Notes: generated from the letters alone by a model not told the origin. A DNA stretch of 20,618 bases from Candidatus Eiseniibacteriota bacterium (GCA_020052115.1 JAGVPR010000226.1:1-20618); one strand, 5' to 3'. Shown: positions 9,419 through 16,975, counted from the stretch's first letter. A program made the numbers and translations.

Positions 9419-10561
9419 TTGAACCCGCTAGATACGTTACCGAGGGAGAAGGTCCAGCCGAGCGCCGGCTCGGGAAGAAGGCCGCGGGTCGCCGTGATCC
9501 GTACGCGGCCGGAGACGGTGCTCGAGGACGTCGGCCGCGTGATGGAGCTGGCCGGCTACCAGGAGCACCTGCCCAAGGATCGCGATCTCTCTCTAAAAGT
9601 GAACATCACCTGGCACAAGTGGTATCCGGGCTGCTCGACGACCCCCTGGCAGCTCGAGGGTGTGATCCGCCGGCTCTTCGCCGACGGCTACGACGTCAAA
9701 CGGATGAACTGCGCGCAGAACTCCACGGTCGTCGTGGACACGCGCGTGGGCGAGGTGAACAATAAGCTCAAACCGCTCCTGGCGAAGTACGGCATCCGCA
9801 CGATCTACCTGAACGACGAAGGCGCGGAGTGGATCCAGTACGAGCCGAAGACGAAGATGCTCGTGCTCGACAAGGTCTACCCCGACGGCATCAAGATCCC
9901 GAAATCGCTCATCGGCGAGAGCGTCATCCACCTGCCGACAATGAAGACCCACGTCTTCACGACGATCACCGGGTCCATGAAGAACGCGTTCGGAGGACTG
10001 CTGCACTTCAAGCGCCACTGGACGCACTCCGTGATCCACGAGACGCTCGTGGATCTGCTGGCGATCCAGAAGGAGATCCACACCGGCATCTTCACCGTCA
10101 CGGACGGCACGTTCTGCGGCGACGGTCCCGGGCCGCGCGCCATGCGGCCGCACGTGAAGAACTTCCTCCTGGCCGGAGCGGATTGCGTGGCCTGCGACGC
10201 GGTTCAGGCGAAGATGATGGGGTTCGATCCGCTCTCGCTCCCGTTCATCCGGCTCGCCCACGAGGCGGGGCTCGGCGTGGGCGATGTCCGCGAACTCGAC
10301 ATCGTCGGGGAGGACATCTCGGGAGTGAACTTCGGATTCCACGGCGCGGAGAACACTCTTGCAAGTCGCGGCCAAAAGGCCATTTACCACGGGATCCTCA
10401 AGCCATTCGAGAACCTCCTCCTCCGCAGCCCGATCGTGCCGTGGTCGTACATGGCCTCGAAGCTCTACCACGACGCCTACTGGTACAACCTCGTCGGGCG
10501 CCGGCGCATCCGCCCCATGCTCCGGACCGAATGGGGCGAGCTCTGGCAGCGGTACCAGTAG
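9419..10561 (+). CDS. DUF362 domain protein of unknown function, last gene of the acyl-CoA operon
   Basis: This 380-residue protein shows the DUF362 pattern: 'HLPTMKTHVFTTITGSMKNA' near 171-190, 'TVTDGTFCGDGPGPRAM' near 226-242, and 'LAGADCVACDAVQAKMMGFDP' near 251-271. It has no ferredoxin-like CxxCxxC domain, unlike many longer DUF362 proteins. It does have five cysteines (72, 98, 233, 256, 259), including a Cys-x-x-Cys pair, so metal or cluster binding is possible but unproven. No signal peptide is seen. The aromatic/basic C-terminus (about 340-370) may touch a membrane or partner. The start is TTG 9419 after an AGAGGGGG site; the first ~20 residues are variable and the real start could be slightly different. 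It lies 41 bp after dehydrogenase 3 on the same strand, so co-expression with the pathway is likely. Its role is unknown. Confidence 0.8.
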   Translation: MNPLDTLPREKVQPSAGSGRRPRVAVIRTRPETVLEDVGRVMELAGYQEHLPKDRDLSLKVNITWHKWYPGCSTTPWQLEGVIRRLFADGYDVKRMNCAQNSTVVVDTRVGEVNNKLKPLLAKYGIRTIYLNDEGAEWIQYEPKTKMLVLDKVYPDGIKIPKSLIGESVIHLPTMKTHVFTTITGSMKNAFGGLLHFKRHWTHSVIHETLVDLLAIQKEIHTGIFTVTDGTFCGDGPGPRAMRPHVKNFLLAGADCVACDAVQAKMMGFDPLSLPFIRLAHEAGLGVGDVRELDIVGEDISGVNFGFHGAENTLASRGQKAIYHGILKPFENLLLRSPIVPWSYMASKLYHDAYWYNLVGRRRIRPMLRTEWGELWQRYQ

Positions 10562-10647
10562 TCGCAAGAGCCGGCGGCGATTCGCGCACACGAGCCGGGC
10601 GGCGCCTCGGGTATCGGCCTCGCCGGTATCTCGAGGCTCGCGGCGTC

Positions 10648-12045
10648 CTACTCGTAGGCCCGCCACGAAACGTACTTCCTCTTCCCCTTCTCGATTCTGA
10701 CCGTCCCCGCGTCCTGGCTCGCGATCGCGCGACCGCCCGCGTCGAGGAACCGAAGCGTCACCTGGTACTCTCCCGGCGGCACCGAGACGCGCGCCATCTG
10801 GATGTCGTTCGGGAGAGTGATCCAGCCTCGCGTATCGGCGCGCTCGGTGGCCGCCGTGAAGATGTTCATGAGAATCCCGGCGACCTCTCCGCCTTCCTTC
10901 TTGGCGCCGCGCGTGGCCAGGTACTTCGTGAGACCGCGGAGGACCGTCTTCAGGAGGATCTTCGGCATCGCCTCCCCGAGCGCCGTCTCGGAGAGCGCGG
11001 CGACGTCTTCGACGACGACGGTCCTGGCGGAGGCGCCGCCCACGGAGACCTCTGCGGTGCGCACCGCCGGCGGCCTGGGCTGGAGCTTCGGCACGGCAAC
11101 GCGCAGGAGGTAGTCGAGTTTGGCTTCCTCGTAGTCGTATCGCGGATAGCGGCCGGCCAGGAGCACGCCGAACTCGTCATGCCGGTCGCGATACTCGTTC
11201 GTCTCGCCCTTGAGGATCGGGATCGCGATATCGATCTGCCGCTTGATCGGTGCCAGCCCGTTCTCGAAGAAGAGGATCAACTCGCCGGCGTCCGCGGCCG
11301 ATGTGTCCGCGGCGTCCGGATAGCGCGCACGGCAGCTCTCATACTCGTCGCGGTAGCCCAAGCCGCGGGCGAGTTGTACGAGATCCACGCCGAGCGACGC
11401 AGGGGCGGCGACGCCGAAGCGCTCCGAATAGCGCGCGTACGCCTGCTCGGCCTGGCGCATCGAGACCCAGGCATCGTCCCAGTCGCCGGCGTCCTCGTAG
11501 AGGAGCGCGGTCAAGTACTGGAGGAACGCATCGTCCTGGTAGGCCGTGCTCTTCCCCTCGGTCCTGTCGGCCAGAGCAGCCAGAAAGAGGTTCGCCTTTC
11601 GGCACTCGACGAGGGCCTCGTCGAGATCGTCCGAGTACAGGTAGTTCATCGTGCGGTAGTAGTGGATGAGAGCGCGTTCGAAGGGTGCCCCGTCGTACGG
11701 GATCACCGTGTCGGAGGTGAGGAGCGCCGCCGCCTCCTTCGAGAGGCTTCGGGTGTAGAGATCCTCGATGCGGATCTCGGCCGCCTCGAACGCCTCGTTG
11801 CTCTCGGCGTAGCGGCGGGCGTAGTGCAGAAGGAGCCCGCGGTCGAGGAGGTAGAGCACGTTCCCCGGGTCTTTGTGCTCGTCCAGCTCCTCGATGGCCG
11901 CCGCGTAATCGCCGCGCACGAGCGCGTCCTCGACACGGGCCCGCTGCTGAGCGTGCGTCGCGCAGCCGGCCGCGATGAGGCACGCGACCGCCAGGAAGGC
12001 GGCCGGCACGCGCGCCCGCAGGCGTCCGGGTTTGAGGTCAGGCAT
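10648..12045 (-). CDS. COG3014-like lipoprotein with TPR-like repeats
   Basis: This 465-residue protein has an Arg-rich N-terminus, a hydrophobic segment and a lipobox 'LIAAGC' with lipid-modified Cys28, so it should be exported and anchored in a membrane. Residues roughly 35-240 are helical and TPR-like ('ALVRGDYAAAIEELDEHKDP', 'RRYAESNEAFEAAE', 'DDLDEALVECRKAN'). The C-terminal third is beta-rich and ends with a PEGA-like segment ('SVPPGEYQVTLRFLDAGG'). It resembles the uncharacterised COG3014 lipoproteins that are often found beside lpoB-like genes. It sits 9 bp downstream of lpoB on the same strand and has only a weak ribosome site, so it is probably translated from the lpoB transcript. 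The function is unknown; a role in the cell envelope with the LpoB homologue is inferred. Confidence 0.8.
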   Translation of the reverse strand: MPDLKPGRLRARVPAAFLAVACLIAAGCATHAQQRARVEDALVRGDYAAAIEELDEHKDPGNVLYLLDRGLLLHYARRYAESNEAFEAAEIRIEDLYTRSLSKEAAALLTSDTVIPYDGAPFERALIHYYRTMNYLYSDDLDEALVECRKANLFLAALADRTEGKSTAYQDDAFLQYLTALLYEDAGDWDDAWVSMRQAEQAYARYSERFGVAAPASLGVDLVQLARGLGYRDEYESCRARYPDAADTSAADAGELILFFENGLAPIKRQIDIAIPILKGETNEYRDRHDEFGVLLAGRYPRYDYEEAKLDYLLRVAVPKLQPRPPAVRTAEVSVGGASARTVVVEDVAALSETALGEAMPKILLKTVLRGLTKYLATRGAKKEGGEVAGILMNIFTAATERADTRGWITLPNDIQMARVSVPPGEYQVTLRFLDAGGRAIASQDAGTVRIEKGKRKYVSWRAYE

Positions 12046-12054
12046 CCGCGGCGG

Positions 12055-12669
12055 TCAGGGCTTGTAGCGTCCCTGTCCGACGAACTTCTTGATCTTCTTC
12101 TGGCCGAGCCAAACCTTCGTGTTCGTCTCGATGTTGATGAGCGTGAGGTCCACTTGGTAGAAGAGGACCTTCTCGCCGCCCTCCGAATCGGTGATCGAGT
12201 TCATCTCGCCGGAGAGCATGTAGTCTGCGCCGTGCTCCCGTCCGAACTCCTTGGCCGTCTCCTCCGATGCGAACCGCTGTTGCTCGCCGCGCTCATCGCG
12301 GACGTCGCTTCTCTCGATGGCGCCCGCCACGACCTCGACCGAGCCGACGTTGATGAACGCGCGCTCGAGGTCATTGATGAAGGTCCCGACCGGGATGTGC
12401 TCGGTCGTCTTGTTCCGCACGACGCCCACGATGACGGCCGGTCGCTTGCCGCCGGCGGAGGTCATGTGCTGGCTGATCCACGGGTGGTTGAGGCAGTCGC
12501 GGATCATCTCCTCGGAGACTTGGCGGCTGTCCGTGTCGTTCCAGCGCCCCGAGAGATCGGTCGTGGTGTCGGTATCAATGCGCGTGACGGTTTTCTTGGT
12601 GCAGCCGCCGAGGGCCAGGAGCCCCGCGGCCACGAGGACGACGACGGCGATGCGAGAGACGCTCATCAT
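12055..12669 (-). CDS. lpoB: LpoB-like penicillin-binding-protein activator lipoprotein
   Basis: This ~204-residue lipoprotein has a hydrophobic signal followed by a lipobox 'LGGC' (Cys23, or Cys22 if the second ATG is used). The mature part starts with the LpoB hallmark 'TDTTTDLSGRWNDTDSR' and contains 'AVIVGVVRNKTTEHIPVGTF', 'GADYMLSGEMNSI' and 'VWLGQKKIKKFVGQ', which are typical of the family. In Escherichia coli, LpoB is an outer-membrane lipoprotein that reaches through the periplasm to switch on PBP1b. Two adjacent ATG codons (12669 and 12666) follow GGAGGAGGGA; both are well spaced. The longer open frame extending to 13089 runs through the divergent pckA gene and is not real. A candidate promoter lies at 12728-12756. 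Confidence 0.88.
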   Translation of the reverse strand: MMSVSRIAVVVLVAAGLLALGGCTKKTVTRIDTDTTTDLSGRWNDTDSRQVSEEMIRDCLNHPWISQHMTSAGGKRPAVIVGVVRNKTTEHIPVGTFINDLERAFINVGSVEVVAGAIERSDVRDERGEQQRFASEETAKEFGREHGADYMLSGEMNSITDSEGGEKVLFYQVDLTLINIETNTKVWLGQKKIKKFVGQGRYKP

Positions 12670-12727
12670 TCCCTCCTCCGGCGACCCGGTCCACACGGCC
12701 TCCGCGCTCCGGATCTTCCACCTCAAG

Positions 12728-12756
12728 ACGCTACCGGCCGCGCCGGCCCATTTCAA
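12728..12756 (-). promoter_or_regulatory. Candidate sigma70-type promoter for lpoB
   Basis: On the minus strand TTGAAA (12756-12751) is followed, after 17 bp, by TAGCGT (12733-12728). The -35 element is good and the -10 element is weak (TA and the last T match). Transcription would start near 12721, giving a leader of about 50 nt. Its -35 overlaps the proposed -35 of the divergent pckA promoter. Confidence 0.3.
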
Positions 12757-12780
12757 GCCCTTCGCTGTCCGTGTGATAAG
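12752..12780 (+). promoter_or_regulatory. Candidate promoter for pckA
   Basis: On the plus strand an extended -10 element (TG-T-GATAAG, hexamer at 12775-12780) lies 17 bp after a weak TTCAAG (12752-12757). It is the only AT-rich promoter-like patch in the 205-bp divergent gap 12670-12874. The leader to ATG 12875 would be about 85-90 nt. This is a weak match and has not been tested. Confidence 0.25.
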
Positions 12781-12874
12781 CTGGCTACCCGAACCCCGGC
12801 GGACCGCCGCCGTCGTCCGAAACCGCCCGCCCGCCTCGAAGGGCCGGGCCGAACCGCTCCTGGGGGATCCTCGC

Positions 12875-14458
12875 ATGGGAATCCGGACCGGCCTGGAGGC
12901 CGTCGGCGTCACCACCAAGGGCCAGACCCACATGAACCTCTCCTCGGCGGTCCTTGTCGAGCATGCGCTTCGCCGCGGAGAGGGGGTTCTCGCTTCGAAT
13001 GGCGCCCTCGTCGTCAAGACGGGGCCGCGCACGGGCCGCTCGCCCGATGACCGGTTCGTCGTCGAGGAGCCGTCCACGAAGCGCGACATCTGGTGGGGGA
13101 AGGTGAACCGGCCGATCGCCCCGGAGGCATTCGAGGCTCTGCTCGTGAAGGTGCGCGCTCACCTGGCGACGCGCGATATCTACGTGTTCGACGGATTCGC
13201 GGGGGCGCACCCGCAGCACAAGCTGCCCGTGAGGGTCATCGCGGAAAAGGCCTGGCACGCGCTCTTCGCCCGCACGCTCTTTCTTCGCCCCACGCCGGAG
13301 GAGCTGCAGCATCACGAGCCCCGCTTCACGGTGATAGACGCCTGCGAGTATCGCGCCGATCCGAAGCGCGACGGCACGCGCTCCGACGTGTTCATCGCCC
13401 TCTCGTTCGAGCGGCGCCTCGTGCTGATCGGGGGGACGCATTACGCGGGAGAGATCAAGAAGTCCATCTTCTCGGTGCTCAACTACCTGCTGCCGCACGA
13501 GGGCGTCTTCCCGATGCACTGCTCGACGAACGTCGGACCGGGCGGCGACACCGCGCTCTTCTTCGGGCTTTCAGGCACCGGCAAGACGACGCTTTCGGCC
13601 GATCCCGGGCGCCGCCTTGTTGGCGACGACGAGCACGGCTGGTCCGACGACGGCGTTTTCAACTTCGAGGGGGGCTGCTACGCGAAGTGCATCCGGCTCT
13701 CGAGCGAGGCCGAGCCCCAGATCTGGAACGCCGTTCGCTTCGGCTCGGTCCTCGAGAACGTGGTCGCGAGCGAAGGGAGCCGCGAGCCGGACTACGACGA
13801 CGGGTCGGTCACTGAGAACACCCGCGCCACCTACCCGCTGGATTTCATCCAGAACGCGGTGGCCTCGGGCCGCGCCGGTCATCCGCATACGATCATGTTC
13901 CTCGCGGCCGATGCGTTCGGCGTCCTGCCCCCGATCGCCCGGCTGACGCCCGAGCAGGCGATGTTCCATTTTCTTTCCGGCTACACGGCGAAGCTCGCGG
14001 GCACCGAAGCGGGCGTGACGGAGCCGCAGGCGACCTTCTCCGCCTGTTTCGGGGCGCCGTTTCTGCCGCGGCATCCGTCGGTCTATGCGCGGATGCTGGG
14101 GGAGCGGATCGCGCGGTACCAGGCGCGCGTCTTTCTCGTGAACACCGGGTGGACCGGCGGGACGTACGGCGTCGGCCGGCGGATGAGCATCGCGCACACG
14201 CGCGCGCTCGTGCGCGCCGCCCTCGAGGGGTGGCTCGACCGTCAGGACTTCGCGCCGGATCCCATCTTCGGCTTCGGCATTCCCGCCGACTGCCCCGGCG
14301 TGCCGCCCGAGGTTCTGCATCCACGGAGCACGTGGGCGGACCCCGCGGCCTACGATCTCAAGGCGCACGAGCTCGCGAAGCGGTTTCTCGAGAACTTCGA
14401 GCAGTACAAGGCCGAAGCGGACAAGGGGGTCATCGCCGCCGCCCCTCATGTGGGCTAG
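12875..14458 (+). CDS. pckA: ATP-dependent phosphoenolpyruvate carboxykinase
   Basis: This 527-residue enzyme converts oxaloacetate and ATP to phosphoenolpyruvate, CO2 and ADP, the first committed step of gluconeogenesis. The key motifs are intact: 'RTGRSPDDRF' (about 52-61, substrate loop), 'GGTHYAGEIKKS' (186-197), P-loop 'GLSGTGKTTL' (231-240), the metal-binding 'DDEHGW' (251-256) and 'NFEGGCYAK'. Length is normal for the ATP-dependent family. ATG 12875 gives the expected N-terminus, with GGGGGA about 8 bases upstream. The open frame continues far upstream through lpoB but has no similarity there. It is the first gene of a + strand run with the transporter/exonuclease 12 bp downstream. Together with a methylmalonyl-CoA route, it would carry succinyl-CoA carbon towards sugars. 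Confidence 0.96.
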   Translation: MGIRTGLEAVGVTTKGQTHMNLSSAVLVEHALRRGEGVLASNGALVVKTGPRTGRSPDDRFVVEEPSTKRDIWWGKVNRPIAPEAFEALLVKVRAHLATRDIYVFDGFAGAHPQHKLPVRVIAEKAWHALFARTLFLRPTPEELQHHEPRFTVIDACEYRADPKRDGTRSDVFIALSFERRLVLIGGTHYAGEIKKSIFSVLNYLLPHEGVFPMHCSTNVGPGGDTALFFGLSGTGKTTLSADPGRRLVGDDEHGWSDDGVFNFEGGCYAKCIRLSSEAEPQIWNAVRFGSVLENVVASEGSREPDYDDGSVTENTRATYPLDFIQNAVASGRAGHPHTIMFLAADAFGVLPPIARLTPEQAMFHFLSGYTAKLAGTEAGVTEPQATFSACFGAPFLPRHPSVYARMLGERIARYQARVFLVNTGWTGGTYGVGRRMSIAHTRALVRAALEGWLDRQDFAPDPIFGFGIPADCPGVPPEVLHPRSTWADPAAYDLKAHELAKRFLENFEQYKAEADKGVIAAAPHVG

Positions 14459-14470
14459 GAGCGCCGCGTC

Positions 14471-16225
14471 GTGAAGTCTCAGCGGGTGAGAATCCTGCTC
14501 GCGTACCTCACCGTCTTCATCGTCTGGGGTTCGACCTACCTCGTGATCCGCATCGGGGTCCGGGACCTTCCGCCGGCGCTCTTCGCGTCGTCGCGCTTCC
14601 TGATCGCCGGCGGCATCGCCCTGACTCTCGCGGCAATCGCGCGGCGGCGCTTCCCGGCCACCGCAGGGGAGTGGGCCACGCAGGCGGCCGTGGGGTCCCT
14701 GCTTCTCTTCGTGGCGAACGGTCTCGTGGTCTGGTCCGAGCAGTGGGTGCCCTCGGGTTTCGCCGCACTGATCGTGGCGACCGTGCCGCTGTTCGTGGCG
14801 GCGATCGATTCACTCCTCCCGCGCGGCGACCGCCTCGGGCCGGTCGGCTGGACCGGACTCTTCATCGGGCTCGCGGGGGTCGCCTTGCTCGTCGTCCCGG
14901 GTCTGAGCGGCGGTCACGGCGTTCAGATCGAGCCGAAGGGCGTGCTCGCGCTCCTCGTCGCCTCGCTATCCTGGTCATCTGGATCGGTGCTCGCGAAGCG
15001 GCGGCCGGTCAACTGCGACTTCTTCGTCGCCGCGGGCATCCAGGGTCTCACCGGCGGTCTGCTCCTGGCGGCTGTAGGGCTCGCGACCGGCGAGGCGGCG
15101 CGTTTCCATCTCACCGAACGGGCCGTGGTTTCGATTCTCTACCTCGCGGTGCTAGGATCGCTTCTCGGATACAGCGCCTACGTCTATCTGCTGCGCGCGG
15201 TGCCGCCGGCGAAGGCGGCGACCTACGCGTATGTGAACCCGGTCGTCGCCGTCGTTCTGGGCGCGATCGTGCTGTCGGAGCCGCTGAACCTCCAGGTGGG
15301 CCTGGCGGCGGCGGTGATCCTGGGAGGGGTCGCGATGGTGCAGGCATCCCGCGTACGGGGCGCGCGCAGGCGTTCGATGGCGGTCGCGGCGGACGGCGAA
15401 TCCGGTCTTCCCCGCGGAGCGCCGGCCGGGGAGGCTCCGCTCGCCCAGCTTCGACTCGAGCGGCCGCTCGCGGTGTTCGATCTCGAGACGACAGGCCTCT
15501 ATCCGCAGAAGGACCGGATCGTCGAGATCGCGATCGTGAAGGTCCACCCCGACGGGCGGCGCGAGGTGTATGCGCGCCGCGTGAACCCAGGCGTTCCGAT
15601 CCCGCCGGAGGTCTCGCGCATCCACGGAATCCGTGACGAGGATGTGGCGGGGGAGCCGCGCTTCAAGGAAGTCGCGGCCGAAGTGCTCGATCTCCTTTCG
15701 GGGTGCGATTTTGCGGGGTTCAATGTCGAGCGATACGATTTGCCGCTTCTCCAGGCGGAGTTCGTTCGCGCCGGCCTGGCGCTCCGCATCGAGGGACGCG
15801 CGATCCTCGACGCGTCGTCCATCTTCCATCGCAAAGAGCCACGGCACCTGGCGGCGGCCTACCGTTTCTACTGCGGCCGCGATCTTGCCGGAGCCCACTC
15901 GGCGCAGGCGGATGCGGAGGCGTGCGTCGAGATCCTCGATGCGCAGCTCGCGCGGTACGACGATCTGCCCAGGGACGCAGCGGGGCTCCACGCCTGGAGC
16001 CACCCTCGCGCCGCCGACCGAGTGGATCTCATGGGGAAGTTCGTGTGGGTGGAGCAGGAGGCCTGTTTCTCCTTCGGCAAGAACCAGGGACGGCGGCTGA
16101 GCGATGTCGCATCCTCGGAGCGGAGCTATCTCGACTGGCTGGTGCGCGCCGACGGTTTCCCGCCGGACGCGGTCGAGATCGTGCAGGCGGCGCTTCGCGG
16201 GGAGTTTCCCCGTCGCGACTCGTGA
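14471..16225 (+). CDS. EamA-family transporter fused in frame to a DnaQ-like 3'-5' exonuclease
   Basis: One uninterrupted 584-residue frame contains two unrelated modules. Residues 1-292 are a drug/metabolite transporter with about ten hydrophobic helices and duplicated EamA halves ('VWGSTYLVIRIGV' near 18-30; 'YAYVNPVVAVVLGAIVLSE' near 252-270). Residues about 328-500 are a DEDDh exonuclease: 'FDLETTG' (Asp337, Glu339), 'GFNVERYDLPLL' (Asp423) and 'AHSAQADAEA' (His476, Asp481), so all five catalytic residues are present. Residues about 520-580 ('FSFGKNQGRRLSDV...YLDWLV') resemble the ExoX-like C-terminal domain. The linker at 293-328 is Arg/Gly/Ala-rich. The start is GTG 14471, 12 bp after pckA. 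An internal ATG at 15377 (Met303) could start a separate exonuclease, but its ribosome site is weak. Since EamA transporters end in the cytoplasm, the nuclease would be on the correct side. The alternatives are two genes that have lost a stop codon between them, or an assembly error. Confidence 0.8.
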   Translation: MKSQRVRILLAYLTVFIVWGSTYLVIRIGVRDLPPALFASSRFLIAGGIALTLAAIARRRFPATAGEWATQAAVGSLLLFVANGLVVWSEQWVPSGFAALIVATVPLFVAAIDSLLPRGDRLGPVGWTGLFIGLAGVALLVVPGLSGGHGVQIEPKGVLALLVASLSWSSGSVLAKRRPVNCDFFVAAGIQGLTGGLLLAAVGLATGEAARFHLTERAVVSILYLAVLGSLLGYSAYVYLLRAVPPAKAATYAYVNPVVAVVLGAIVLSEPLNLQVGLAAAVILGGVAMVQASRVRGARRRSMAVAADGESGLPRGAPAGEAPLAQLRLERPLAVFDLETTGLYPQKDRIVEIAIVKVHPDGRREVYARRVNPGVPIPPEVSRIHGIRDEDVAGEPRFKEVAAEVLDLLSGCDFAGFNVERYDLPLLQAEFVRAGLALRIEGRAILDASSIFHRKEPRHLAAAYRFYCGRDLAGAHSAQADAEACVEILDAQLARYDDLPRDAAGLHAWSHPRAADRVDLMGKFVWVEQEACFSFGKNQGRRLSDVASSERSYLDWLVRADGFPPDAVEIVQAALRGEFPRRDS

Positions 16226-16229
16226 GGGG

Positions 16230-16886
16230 ATGATGGCGGACACGGCCGGAGGGACGGCGGGCGCGGACCGGATCATTGACATCTCGCCGCCGCTTTCGCC
16301 GCGGATCGCCGTCTGGCCGGGCGATCGTCCGTTCGAGTCCATCTGGACGATGCGTCTTCGAGACGGCGACTCCTGTAACGCGGGCGCTCTCTCCATGAGC
16401 GCCCACACCGGGGCGCACGCGGATGCGCCGTACCACTTTCTCGAGGACGGGGCGCGGATAGATGCGGTCCCGATGGAGAGCTACATCGGGGAGTGCGTCG
16501 TCCTGGACGTGCGCGGGGAGGAGCGGCTCACGATGGCGCTTCTCGAACGGCTCGCGTGGAGGGATGCTCCGCGCGCGCTCTTCCGGTCGCGCGACAGGGT
16601 TGATCCAGAGCGGTTCCCGGAGAGGTTCTTCCACCTGACTGCCGAGGCCGCGATTCAGATGGCCGCGGCCGGCGTGCGGCTCGTGGGGATGGACACGCCC
16701 TCGGTGGATGCGTTCACGTCGAAGACGCTGGACGCGCACAAGGCGCTTCTTCGGGGAGGCGTGGCGATCCTCGAAGGTCTCGACCTCTCGCGGGTCGAGC
16801 CGGGCAGGTACGAACTGATCGCGCCGCCCCTTCGGCTCGAGGGGATGGACGCGAGCCCGGTGCGGGCGGTGCTGAGGCGGAAGTAG
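16230..16886 (+). CDS. kynB: Kynurenine formamidase (cyclase family metal hydrolase)
   Basis: This 218-residue protein of the cyclase family matches bacterial arylformamidase KynB, which hydrolyses N-formylkynurenine to kynurenine and formate in tryptophan breakdown. The zinc motif H-T-G-A-H-x-D-A-P-x-H is present (His59, His63, Asp65, His69). 'DISPPLSPRIAVWPGD' is seen near the N-terminus, and 'EGLDLSRVEPGRYELIAPPL' and 'DASPVRAVLR' at the C-terminus are characteristic of KynB within the wider family. It starts 4 bp after the exonuclease stop; GAGGGG lies directly before two adjacent ATGs, so the second one (16233) may be the used start. No tryptophan dioxygenase or kynureninase gene is in the window, so the pathway is inferred from the family only. 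Confidence 0.85.
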   Translation: MMADTAGGTAGADRIIDISPPLSPRIAVWPGDRPFESIWTMRLRDGDSCNAGALSMSAHTGAHADAPYHFLEDGARIDAVPMESYIGECVVLDVRGEERLTMALLERLAWRDAPRALFRSRDRVDPERFPERFFHLTAEAAIQMAAAGVRLVGMDTPSVDAFTSKTLDAHKALLRGGVAILEGLDLSRVEPGRYELIAPPLRLEGMDASPVRAVLRRK

Positions 16887-16908
16887 GCCGCGAGTGTCCG
16901 TGCCTCGT

Positions 16909-16920
16909 GCACGATCGTGC
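16909..16920. promoter_or_regulatory. Perfect 12-bp palindrome next to a -10 element (possible operator)
   Basis: GCACGATCGTGC is a perfect inverted repeat ending one base before the TAGAAT -10 hexamer at 16921. A palindrome in the spacer of a promoter is a common repressor position, but 12-bp palindromes also arise by chance in GC-rich DNA. Confidence 0.25.
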
Positions 16921-16926
16921 TAGAAT
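16918..16926 (+). promoter_or_regulatory. Extended -10 promoter for the 16976 gene
   Basis: TGC followed by TAGAAT (hexamer at 16921-16926) matches an extended -10 element with five of six consensus bases. No good -35 is seen. Transcription from about 16933 would leave a ~43-nt leader with a strong AGGAGG. It lies in the 89-bp gap after kynB. Confidence 0.45.
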
Positions 16927-16962
16927 CTGATCGCCGGGGTTGTTCTCCATGGGGTCTTCAGC

Positions 16963-16968
16963 AGGAGG
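16963..16968 (+). promoter_or_regulatory. Ribosome-binding site deciding the start at 16976
   Basis: AGGAGG lies 7 bases before ATG 16976. This favours that ATG over the in-frame upstream ATG 16940, which would put polar residues before the signal peptide. Confidence 0.65.
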
Positions 16969-16975
16969 TTCGGCC

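Noticed and set aside
10562..10647. Terminator between DUF362 and the COG3014-like gene
   Set aside because: Only an imperfect long hairpin (CGAGCC 10591-10596 with GGCTCG 10635-10640) with no T-tract; too weak to list.
9829..13050. Very long + strand open frame of about 1070 codons
   Set aside because: It runs across DUF362, the antisense of both lipoprotein genes and pckA; the protein is Arg/His/Pro-rich and low in sense, with no domain. It is a frame shadow of GC-rich coding DNA.
14471..15376. Splitting the transporter and exonuclease into two genes
   Set aside because: Considered, but no stop codon separates them and the ATG at 15377 has a poor ribosome site. Kept as one gene with the doubt stated.
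15152..16408. Minus-strand open frame opposite the exonuclease
   Set aside because: Shadow; the exonuclease active-site residues are on the + strand.
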